A DNA stretch of 8,202 nt from Actinomycetota bacterium. Lineage in GTDB: Bacteria; Actinomycetota; Acidimicrobiia; Spongiisociales; UBA11373. Below, piece by piece: positions 1 to 5,711 of the stretch (the first letter of the stretch is position 1; each line of letters opens with the position of its first letter). The notes beneath the pieces were generated by a model. It saw nothing but the letters and a program-made list of their open reading frames with translations. It was not told the origin of the DNA and searched no databases. The position numbers were made by a program, and so were the translations under genes. The stretch lies in assembly GCA_003486285.1 (NCBI GenBank), contig DNGH01000282.1, forward strand, positions 1 to 8,202, read 5' to 3'.

Positions 1-300
1 GTGGCCTTCACCGAGAGCGGGAGCACCGCCCGTCTCGTTTCGCGGTTCCGGCCCAATTGCCGGATCGTCGCCTTCACTCCCAGCGAAGCCAACTTCCGGC
101 GCCTGGCGGCGGTGTGGGGCGTGACCCCGTTGCTGTTCCCGCGCTTCGCCTCGACCGACGAGATGATCGCCCAGGCCGAAAAGGTGCTGCTGCAGAGGGG
201 GATGGTCACGCCGGGGGAGTGGGTGGCGATGGTCGCCGGCATCCCGCCCAACCAGCAGGCCTCGACCAATCTGCTGAAGCTGCACGTCGTGGGCGGCTGA
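1..300 (+). CDS. pyk: Pyruvate kinase, C-terminal part (5' end outside window)
   Basis: Pyruvate kinase makes pyruvate and ATP from phosphoenolpyruvate and ADP in the cytoplasm, the last step of glycolysis. Only the last 99 residues are here, corresponding to the C-terminal allosteric domain. The TESGSTAR stretch at residues 4-11 matches the conserved Thr/Ser-Gly-Thr loop that binds the effector phosphate in this family. It is followed by VSRFRP (13-18), IVAFTPSE (22-29) and the LAAVWGVTPLLFP segment (35-47), all typical of this domain. The frame is open at base 1 and the catalytic barrel is missing, so the GTG at base 1 is not the real start. The TGA at 298-300 ends the gene. The next gene follows 37 bp later on the same strand. 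Identification is from remembered family motifs; confidence is high for the family, while the activator cannot be told from this piece. Confidence 0.93.
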   Translation: MAFTESGSTARLVSRFRPNCRIVAFTPSEANFRRLAAVWGVTPLLFPRFASTDEMIAQAEKVLLQRGMVTPGEWVAMVAGIPPNQQASTNLLKLHVVGG

Positions 301-311
301 CCGCACCGGTC

Positions 312-317
312 TAGAGT
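312..317 (+). promoter_or_regulatory. Candidate -10 element (TAGAGT) before the small gene
   Basis: TAGAGT fits the actinobacterial TAnnnT -10 pattern and lies 20 bases before ATG 338. Transcription starting about 7 bases downstream would give a leader of roughly 13 nt that still carries the Shine-Dalgarno at 326-333. No -35 resembling TTGACA is visible at the usual spacing, and the motif is short enough to occur by chance. Read-through from pyk is the alternative. Confidence 0.3.
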
Positions 318-337
318 TCCCCGCCGAGGAGGACCCG

Positions 338-634
338 ATGGGCATGACGATCTCCGTGGACTCGACCCGAGTCGTCGGGGACGTGGCGGTGTTCGACACC
401 GACCGCAGCATCACCGGCCAGGACGGGGTCGGGTTCGGTGATGCCGCCACCGCCGACGCCGCGTCCACCACGCCGGGGCGGCTCGCCTCGCGTCTCTTCG
501 CTGCGGACCCGTCGCTGGCTCACGCCTTCGTGGCCTCGAGCCAGGTGGTGCTGCGCCGCCGCGGCGGCTGGGACGAGGCCGCGGTGTCCACCGCGGCCGC
601 GATCATCGCCGGTTGCTTCGTCCACTACGCCTGA
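338..634 (+). CDS. Small protein of 98 aa, possibly Nfu/NifU N-terminal-like
   Basis: This is a 98-residue cytoplasmic protein without signal peptide, membrane segment or cysteine motif; its single Cys is C94. The start at ATG 338 is supported by a strong purine-rich Shine-Dalgarno, GAGGAGGA at 326-333, spaced 4 bases ahead; a second ATG at 344 is less well placed. The C-terminal half has the pattern LASRLFA (about 49-55), a short beta-like SSQVVLRRRGGWDE (67-80) and a final helix ending in FVHYA. It resembles the Nfu/NifU N-terminal domain, where a leucine/alanine-rich helix precedes a V-T-V-x-K strand and a W-D/E helix. That family acts around Fe-S cluster scaffolds, but this protein lacks the CxxC Nfu domain that does the cluster chemistry. 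The similarity is my inference and weak. It lies just behind pyruvate kinase and ends 13 bp from the convergent vanW stop, so co-transcription with pyk is plausible. Confidence 0.75.
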   Translation: MGMTISVDSTRVVGDVAVFDTDRSITGQDGVGFGDAATADAASTTPGRLASRLFAADPSLAHAFVASSQVVLRRRGGWDEAAVSTAAAIIAGCFVHYA

Positions 635-647
635 GGGCCGGCCCCGA

Positions 648-2690
648 TCAGGGCTCCGGCTCCTCGAGGACGCCGAGCCGAACCGTCACGGGTGATCCCA
701 CCGGCAGCCAGGTGCCAGGTGCCGGGTCGTGGGCCCGGACCGTGTCGACGAGTTCCTCCTGGTTCACGATGAACGGCTCCCCCGCGACGTAGACGAGTCC
801 GATCGCCTGGAGCGCCGCCTTGGCCTGGGCCTCGGTCATGCCGCCGAGGTTCGCCGGCACCTGCACCGGGCAGGGGTTCGGGTCGTACTGGGGATGGTCC
901 TCGGGCAGCTCGCAGGGATGGATGGCGATCCGGATCGGGTACGGGTCGTACGACCAGGTCCACTTCTGGGTTTTCTTGGTCCCATCCGGGTAGGTGATGA
1001 TCCGGGTCACGTCGGCGGTGAAACCCGGTGAACCGTCGTCGCGCATCTCCTGCTCGCCGGGGTTGACGGTCGCGTCCGGCTCGAAGTACTCCTCGGGCTC
1101 GGTGAAGTTGCGCCGATCCGAAGTGATGCCTTCCACCGTGATTCCGCCATTGTCCCCAAAGACCTTGACCGAGATCGAGGTCTCGGTGTACTCGGTCTTG
1201 AGATACACCGCGTTCTCGGTGGAGTTGCGGAAGACGAGGTCCGGTGTCGGCCAGCCGAGCGTGGCTTCGCGCACCAACGGATACCGGGGGAAGTAGATGG
1301 TGTGGGGCGTGTGCGAGACATCGTCCAGGCCAGCCCACCAGATGGCGTTGTAGAGGGTCGTGGTGAACTGGCTCGTTCCGCCCCCGATATTGGCGGGGTG
1401 GTCGCAGCAGTACACGATGGGGCCGATGACGGCTCCGGCGGGCCGATAGCCGTCCGCCTCGGTGCGCCGTCCCACGTGGTCGTTCAGTGAGAAGGTCTCG
1501 CCGGGGAGCACGATCGCCCCGTTCACCTCGTCGGCGATGCGATGGATGTTGTTGATCCGGTTCTGGTTCTTGAAGTCACCGCAGCACGAGTAGAAGGTCG
1601 TCGCGGTGTAGAGCAACTGGCGAATGCCGAGGCCCTCGGCATCGGCCGTGGTGAACTCGGGAGCCGCGCCGTCCCGCACCGGCAGCGGAGCGGTGCGGGT
1701 CACCGATGTCGCCGCGGCCATCACCGCCTGCGGGAGCAGGCCGTCGTCGACCTTCACACCGTTCGAGCCCGCGAGCACGATCGGGACGTCATCGGGACGG
1801 ACGACCACCTGGGCGTCCTGGGGCGGAGTCTCCACCTCGTCGCGGATCGGATTGAGGTGCTGCACCAGAGGCCCGATCTGGAAGAAGAGGTCGACTTCGG
1901 GTCGGCCGTCCTCGCCGGTGACGATGCGGCTGGCGATGGACTGGCGGAGCACCTGCGGGGGAAAGGTCAGGGAGATCTGCGGAATGATCTTGGCCAGGGT
2001 CACAGCCTCGCCGATCAGCTCTTCGGCGCGTTCGACGGAGCGGTCGATGTCGGCGTTGGTGAGCGCGGGAGTGCGGAATTCGGTGACCGCGACGACGGGG
2101 TGGCGATCGCCGAGGATCTCGGCCTCGATCAGGCCGACGGTGGTCTCGTAGTCGAGTCCGGTCCCCGCCTTGGGATACACCGGTACGACTGCGGCTCCCT
2201 GGATGGTGATGCCGCCTTCGAGCGGGGGATCGGCGATGGCGGCCGACTCCCACAGGTGCAACTGGCCGAGAAGCGCATCACGGCTGTAGCTGCCCTGCAC
2301 CCGCAGCTCCTGCGCCGAGCCACCGGCGAGGTTGGTCACCCACCACTTCATCTCTGCGAAGAAGCCCCCGCCCCGTCCCTGGCGCATGGCTTCGTCGACC
2401 AGAGCCTCCTCGTCGAGGTCGAATCCGACCTGGGCAGGCAGCAGTGTGAATTCGGTGTCCACGATGGTCACGGTGATCGGCTCGGCTCCCAGCGCCGCCT
2501 CCACCGACTTGACCGCGGACACCGCTTCGGCCCGGCTCAGCCCGGCGAGCTGGACTCCGCCGATCTCGACCCGACCGAGGACCTCGCCCCCGTCTGCGGC
2601 GCGATCCATGGCGAACACCAGCCCCGCCCATCCCCAGAGGATCAAGGGGACGGCGGCGGCGATGATCGAGATGCGGACCGCTCGTGGCAT
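648..2690 (-). CDS. VanW/YoaR-family membrane-anchored cell-wall protein with PASTA domain
   Basis: This 680-aa protein is predicted to sit outside the membrane on an N-terminal anchor: positively charged MPRAVR, then a hydrophobic stretch at about residues 7-27. Residues 35-60 (GRVEIGGVQLAGLSRAEA) open the region seen in YoaR-type proteins. Two peptidoglycan-binding-like segments probably follow, about 60-170 and 200-330. The VanW domain spans about 370-515, with NIHRIADEVNG (381-391), PGETFSLNDHVGRRT (396-410), IGGGTSQFTTTLYNA (435-449) and the LVFRNSTENAVYLKT strand region (485-499). A single PASTA domain follows at about 608-676, a fold that binds muropeptides or beta-lactam-like ligands in other proteins. 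VanW proteins are linked to glycopeptide resistance clusters and envelope maintenance, but their reaction is unknown. Six cysteines occur only in the second half: C369, C370, C428, C429, C593, C607. The gene converges on the small gene (13-bp gap) and diverges from the nuclease gene. ATG 2690 is chosen because it includes the membrane anchor; the ribosome site is weak (GGGTGA, 3 bases ahead). Confidence 0.9.
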   Translation of the reverse strand: MPRAVRISIIAAAVPLILWGWAGLVFAMDRAADGGEVLGRVEIGGVQLAGLSRAEAVSAVKSVEAALGAEPITVTIVDTEFTLLPAQVGFDLDEEALVDEAMRQGRGGGFFAEMKWWVTNLAGGSAQELRVQGSYSRDALLGQLHLWESAAIADPPLEGGITIQGAAVVPVYPKAGTGLDYETTVGLIEAEILGDRHPVVAVTEFRTPALTNADIDRSVERAEELIGEAVTLAKIIPQISLTFPPQVLRQSIASRIVTGEDGRPEVDLFFQIGPLVQHLNPIRDEVETPPQDAQVVVRPDDVPIVLAGSNGVKVDDGLLPQAVMAAATSVTRTAPLPVRDGAAPEFTTADAEGLGIRQLLYTATTFYSCCGDFKNQNRINNIHRIADEVNGAIVLPGETFSLNDHVGRRTEADGYRPAGAVIGPIVYCCDHPANIGGGTSQFTTTLYNAIWWAGLDDVSHTPHTIYFPRYPLVREATLGWPTPDLVFRNSTENAVYLKTEYTETSISVKVFGDNGGITVEGITSDRRNFTEPEEYFEPDATVNPGEQEMRDDGSPGFTADVTRIITYPDGTKKTQKWTWSYDPYPIRIAIHPCELPEDHPQYDPNPCPVQVPANLGGMTEAQAKAALQAIGLVYVAGEPFIVNQEELVDTVRAHDPAPGTWLPVGSPVTVRLGVLEEPEP

Positions 2691-2717
2691 GGATCACCCG
2701 GGGAGGTGGGGAGGGCG

Positions 2718-2723
2718 ATTGTA
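2718..2723 (-). promoter_or_regulatory. Candidate -10 element (TACAAT) for vanW
   Basis: Read on the minus strand, 2723 to 2718 spells TACAAT, close to the sigma-70-type consensus. It lies in the 100-bp divergent gap and would start transcription near 2711, giving a leader of about 20 nt to ATG 2690. No clear -35 is seen at 16-18 bp spacing. The AT-rich hexamer stands out in otherwise very GC-rich sequence, which gives moderate support. Confidence 0.45.
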
Positions 2724-2777
2724 CCGGCGGGCAAGTGTTATCCCGGCCGCAGGCATCGTGGCGCGGCAATGCGGGGA

Positions 2778-2783
2778 TACCAT
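2778..2783 (+). promoter_or_regulatory. Candidate leaderless -10 element (TACCAT) for the RecB-like gene
   Basis: TACCAT fits TAnnnT and is followed by exactly 7 bases and then ATG 2791, so the expected transcription start falls on or next to the A of the start codon. No Shine-Dalgarno precedes the ATG. Leaderless mRNAs with this geometry are common in Actinomycetota. No convincing -35 was found. Confidence 0.5.
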
Positions 2784-2790
2784 CGGTCGT

Positions 2791-3576
2791 ATGACGAAGT
2801 TCGGCCCGGTCGAGTTCCCCGAGGTGCCCGCCGGGGACGACGTCGTCCTGTCGGCGACCACCTTCGTCTCGTACGAGCGCTGCCCGGAGCAGGCGGCGGG
2901 GCGGCTGCGGGGTGTTTACGGGCCCGAGTCGCGGGTGTCGTTCGTGGGCGGCCTCGCCCATCGGGTGTTTGCGCGTCACCTCGCCTCGGGCCCGATCGAC
3001 CCCGAAGGCTTCACGGCGGCGTGCCGGGAGGAGATCGGGTCGGGCATGAATGCCAAGCTCGGCTCGCTGGGGCTGAAGCCGAGTCAGTTGGGAAGTGTCA
3101 TCGAAGAGGTCGGCCAGCTCTACGAGAGGTTCAAGCAGGTCGGCACGGAGGGTTGCGTCGGCTCGGAGGTCTCCCTGGAGGTGGAACCGGCACCCGGAGT
3201 CCTCTTGCGCGGGTCGATCGATGCGGTGTTCGACGACGGCGCTGCCGGTACCCGCCTCGTGGACTGGAAGACCGGTGGCCTGGGCGACCCCGGACCGCAG
3301 CTCGCCTTCTACGCGATGTTGTGGGCGATGGAGAAGGGTGAAGTGCCGGGACGGGTCGAGGCGGTCTCGGTCGGCTCGGGGGAGCGCACCGAGGAGGTGC
3401 CGAGCACGGCGGGGGTGCAGGCGACGGCGCAGCGAGTCGCCGCGGTGGTGTCGGAGCTCCGCACCACCTGGGCGGGGGATGGCCGGTTTGCCCGCATCGC
3501 CGGCCCGTGGTGCCGGTGGTGCCCATTGCTCGACGAGTGCCCGGAAGGCCAGGCAGCGAAGACGATCCTCGAATAG
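2791..3576 (+). CDS. RecB-family PD-(D/E)XK nuclease with Cas4/AddB-type Fe-S cysteines
   Basis: This 261-aa standalone protein has all the landmarks of the PDDEXK_1/RecB-like exonuclease group. Residues 21-33 (SATTFVSYERCPE) form the opening helix with C31. H57 lies in GGLAHRVF. The active-site core follows: D144 in LRGSIDAVF and the D-x-K pair D158/K160 in LVDWKTGG, then the QLAFYAMLW motif at 170-178, which in the family positions DNA and metal. At the C-terminus C241, C244 and C250 (CRWCPLLDEC), together with C31, match the one-plus-three cysteine arrangement that holds a 4Fe-4S cluster in Cas4 and AddB. It probably cuts or resects DNA ends; no helicase or Cas gene is adjacent, and similar standalone proteins occur widely in actinobacteria. 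ATG 2791 is preferred over the upstream extension of the open frame because it precedes the first conserved motif and follows a leaderless-type -10. The gene ends 6 bp from the convergent HD-GYP gene. Confidence 0.88.
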   Translation: MTKFGPVEFPEVPAGDDVVLSATTFVSYERCPEQAAGRLRGVYGPESRVSFVGGLAHRVFARHLASGPIDPEGFTAACREEIGSGMNAKLGSLGLKPSQLGSVIEEVGQLYERFKQVGTEGCVGSEVSLEVEPAPGVLLRGSIDAVFDDGAAGTRLVDWKTGGLGDPGPQLAFYAMLWAMEKGEVPGRVEAVSVGSGERTEEVPSTAGVQATAQRVAAVVSELRTTWAGDGRFARIAGPWCRWCPLLDECPEGQAAKTILE

Positions 3577-3582
3577 TCCGCG

Positions 3583-4254
3583 TCAGCCGGCGTCGCGCAG
3601 TGAATCACCGAACGGGTCGGCGGGGAGATCGTCGGCCCCAGCGGTGGTGAGGGTGAGGGCGACGGTGCGAACCGCAGGATCCACCACGGCGAGGAGACGG
3701 CTGAGGGTGGCAACGACCTCGGCGTCGAACTGCGCCCCGGCACAGCGCCGCAACTCGGCGAGGGCAGCGCCCACCGGAAGCGGGCCCTGGTAGGGGCGAT
3801 CGGAGGTCATGGCGTCATAGGCGTCGGCCACTTGCACGATCCGCACCGCCAGTGGCAGGGTGCGCAACCCGATGCCGAAGGGATAGCCCTCGGCGTCCAC
3901 CCGTTCGTGGTGATAGAGCACGCAGGCCGCCACCTCGCGGGCGGCGATGTCGGCGACCAGGCGGTGGCCGTTCTCGGGGTGGGTCCGGATCTCCGCCCAC
4001 TCGGTGCGATCGAGACCCGCCGGCTTCCACAACAGGGCCTCGGGGATGCCGAGTTTGCCGATGTCGTGCAGTATCGCTCCGAGATAGACCCGGTCACACT
4101 CCTCGGCGTCGAGCCCCAATTCGGCGGCCAGCGCCGCAGCGACATGGGCGGTGCGCACCCCGTGATCGGCTAGCGCGGGATCGCGCAGACGCATCACCGC
4201 GAGCAGCTTTTCGGTGGCGGCCGCCTCGGCGGCGCCGGTGGTTCCGGGGATCAC
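3583..4254 (-). CDS. Standalone HD-GYP domain phosphohydrolase
   Basis: HD-GYP enzymes hydrolyse the second messenger cyclic di-GMP to pGpG or GMP, using a two- or three-metal centre. This 223-aa protein is essentially only that domain. Visible ligands and motifs are H31 (in DHGVRTAHV), H63-D64 with K67 (HDIGKLGIP), H92 and H96 (HPENGH), H115-H116-E117 (YHHERVD), GYP at 123-125, D144 (VADAYDAMT) and R153 (SDRPY), then AGAQFD at 172-177. The usual DGxGYP reads DAEGYP, a mild deviation that keeps the GYP. There is no receiver, GAF, PAS or membrane segment, so any signal must come from partners or metabolites. The start is GTG 4254: the frame has no other ATG or GTG before the upstream in-frame stop near 4306, and GGAG lies about 10 bases ahead. 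ATG 4194 is a shorter alternative. Other HD substrates cannot be excluded. Confidence 0.9.
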   Translation of the reverse strand: MIPGTTGAAEAAATEKLLAVMRLRDPALADHGVRTAHVAAALAAELGLDAEECDRVYLGAILHDIGKLGIPEALLWKPAGLDRTEWAEIRTHPENGHRLVADIAAREVAACVLYHHERVDAEGYPFGIGLRTLPLAVRIVQVADAYDAMTSDRPYQGPLPVGAALAELRRCAGAQFDAEVVATLSRLLAVVDPAVRTVALTLTTAGADDLPADPFGDSLRDAG

Positions 4255-4351
4255 GGGTGGGCTCCAGAGGTGGCGGGGCGGATGGCTGGCATGAACCGGG
4301 CCAGGTTACGGCGGCACCCCCCCGGAACCGTGTCAATCCCCTGCCCGGGGA

Positions 4352-5629
4352 TCAGGCGACGGCGTCGGCGCCGACCAGCTCGCGTTCGACGTCGGCGACC
4401 TGGGCGAGGATCTCGGTGCGCATCTCCCCAAGCCGCTCCGAGATCGTTTCGGCACCCTTGCGGATCTCGGTGAGCCCGGCCCGGGCGCTGCGCAGATTCT
4501 CGGCGATGCGGCGGATGGTCGCGATGCGATCGGAGACCACGGCTACGTCGATGCGGTGGCTGCGCCCGGACGCCTCGGCAGCGGCCCGCGCCCGTGCCCA
4601 CTGCAGGGCGACCGCGGTGAGCAGGCCCTCGCCGTCGTCGACGACGAGCACCCGGGACCCGTAGACCGCGAACCGTCCCACCTCGGCCGGGAAGGCGTCC
4701 CGGGCGGACACACAGATCGCGGCCCCGGCGCCGCGATTCGCCATCGCCCGGTCGAGTTCGGCGAGGATGCCCTCCTTGCCACCGAGGCCGATCGCCGCCT
4801 GGTTCTTGGCCTCGATGGCGATGCGGAACCCGTCGGGGAGGCCGACCACGAAGTCGCCCACGGTGGCCTGAGACCCCAATTCGCCGCCGGTGCGCCCGAC
4901 CCGTTCCACGATGCATCCCCCCGCCGCGGCCGCCCAGCGGCGCAGCACCGTCTCGAGGGCGTCCTCGAAGTCGAGTCCCTGGGCGGTGCCCCGCCCCGCT
5001 TCCTCGGCGCGCCCGGCGGCGACGCCCTGCTCGCGGACGATCAGGTCGCGCAGGTCGTCGAAGCGGTCCTCGATGGTCCCGACCAGCGTGGCCAGCGCCG
5101 AGCCATCGGCGGTGGGGTCGAGAGCGGCGGCGATGCGCTGTTCGAGCGACCCGTCGGGGCCGACCACCGCCGCCAGGCGGGAGAGGAACTCGGTCGTGTG
5201 GCTTCCCTCGCGTTCGGGGTCGATCCGGCCGAGGAACCCCTCGCGCCAGGCGGTGAACTCGCCGAGCATCTGATTCAGCACCGAGGAGCGCTGCTCCGGG
5301 TCGAAGTGGGCGAGCATCGCCGTGCGCCCCTGTTCGAGCACGGCGGCGAGGCGCCGTTCGGCCTCGTCGGTGAGCTGGGCCAGGGTCTGGCGAATCCGCT
5401 CGTCGACGGCGGCGACATCGACTCCGACACCCATGGTGGCCAGACCACGGGCTCCGACGGCCAGCACGCGCCGCACCAGGTCGGGGCGGGAGTCCGGTGC
5501 CGCAGCCGCCACCAGCGACGCCAGGTCCGGATCGACCACCGTCAGGCCGTCGATCGACACCCGGTCGCCCTCCACCCGGATCCCGTCCGGTGGTTCGTCC
5601 CGTTCGATGCTGCGCAGCGCCGTGGTCAT
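4352..5629 (-). CDS. Predicted PD-(D/E)XK-fold protein flanked by helical regions (function unknown)
   Basis: This 425-aa soluble protein has no signal peptide or membrane segment. Residues 1-30 are short strand-like sequence and about 35-215 are mostly helical and charged, rich in Ala, Leu, Glu and Arg. A compact alpha/beta domain follows at about 216-335: GLDFED (218-223, E222), VERVGRTGG (241-249), GDFVV (258-262, D259), AIEAKN (271-276, E273 and K275) and ELDRAMANRGAGAA (291-304). This helix-Glu, Gly-Asp, then Glu-x-Lys order is the PD-(D/E)XK nuclease-like core, and all candidate catalytic residues are present. A long helix, probably coiled coil, fills about 360-418. Related unnamed actinobacterial proteins with the GD...EAK pattern exist as far as I recall, with unknown role. 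The layout recalls RmuC only loosely. ATG 5629 is preferred over the longer open frame because that extension would run into the divergent GTPase gene, and a leaderless-type -10 sits just ahead of it. Confidence 0.82.
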   Translation of the reverse strand: MTTALRSIERDEPPDGIRVEGDRVSIDGLTVVDPDLASLVAAAAPDSRPDLVRRVLAVGARGLATMGVGVDVAAVDERIRQTLAQLTDEAERRLAAVLEQGRTAMLAHFDPEQRSSVLNQMLGEFTAWREGFLGRIDPEREGSHTTEFLSRLAAVVGPDGSLEQRIAAALDPTADGSALATLVGTIEDRFDDLRDLIVREQGVAAGRAEEAGRGTAQGLDFEDALETVLRRWAAAAGGCIVERVGRTGGELGSQATVGDFVVGLPDGFRIAIEAKNQAAIGLGGKEGILAELDRAMANRGAGAAICVSARDAFPAEVGRFAVYGSRVLVVDDGEGLLTAVALQWARARAAAEASGRSHRIDVAVVSDRIATIRRIAENLRSARAGLTEIRKGAETISERLGEMRTEILAQVADVERELVGADAVA

Positions 5630-5635
5630 GAGGGC

Positions 5636-5641
5636 AAGGTA
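5636..5641 (-). promoter_or_regulatory. Candidate leaderless -10 element (TACCTT) for the PD-(D/E)XK-like gene
   Basis: On the minus strand, 5641 to 5636 reads TACCTT (TAnnnT), followed by 6 bases and ATG 5629. Transcription would begin at or beside the start codon, and no Shine-Dalgarno is present. It faces away from the matching element of the GTPase operon within the same 82-bp gap. A -35 could not be identified. Confidence 0.48.
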
Positions 5642-5695
5642 CGACCCCGGTATGACGGAAATGGCCCCGTCTGTCTCCGCGCCGGCCCGGGAGCG

Positions 5696-5704
5696 TGCCA
5701 CAAT
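5696..5704 (+). promoter_or_regulatory. Candidate leaderless extended -10 (TGC-CACAAT) for the GTPase operon
   Basis: TG at 5696-5697, one base, then CACAAT at 5699-5704 resembles an extended -10 element. It is followed by exactly 7 bases and ATG 5712, the leaderless geometry also seen before the gene at 2791. No Shine-Dalgarno precedes the ATG. The first base of the hexamer is C, not T, so the match is imperfect. Confidence 0.45.
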
Positions 5705-5711
5705 CTGAAAC

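Noticed and set aside
635..644. Ten-base palindrome GGGCCGGCCC in the pocket between the small gene and vanW
   Set aside because: It has no loop space beyond a 3-bp stem and no T tract on either strand, so it does not make a credible terminator; short GC palindromes are frequent here.
1542..3341. Open plus-strand frame of 599 codons
   Set aside because: It is mostly antisense to vanW and then out of frame with the RecB-like gene; the predicted protein has no recognisable domain.
4303..4336. TTGACA (4336-4331, minus) with TAACCT (4308-4303) as a promoter for the HD-GYP gene
   Set aside because: The spacer is 22 bp, too long for a standard promoter; the -35-like hexamer alone is not enough.
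4338..4350. CCCC-TGCCC-GGGG hairpin just past the 425-aa gene
   Set aside because: The stem is only 4 bp and no T-run follows on the minus strand.
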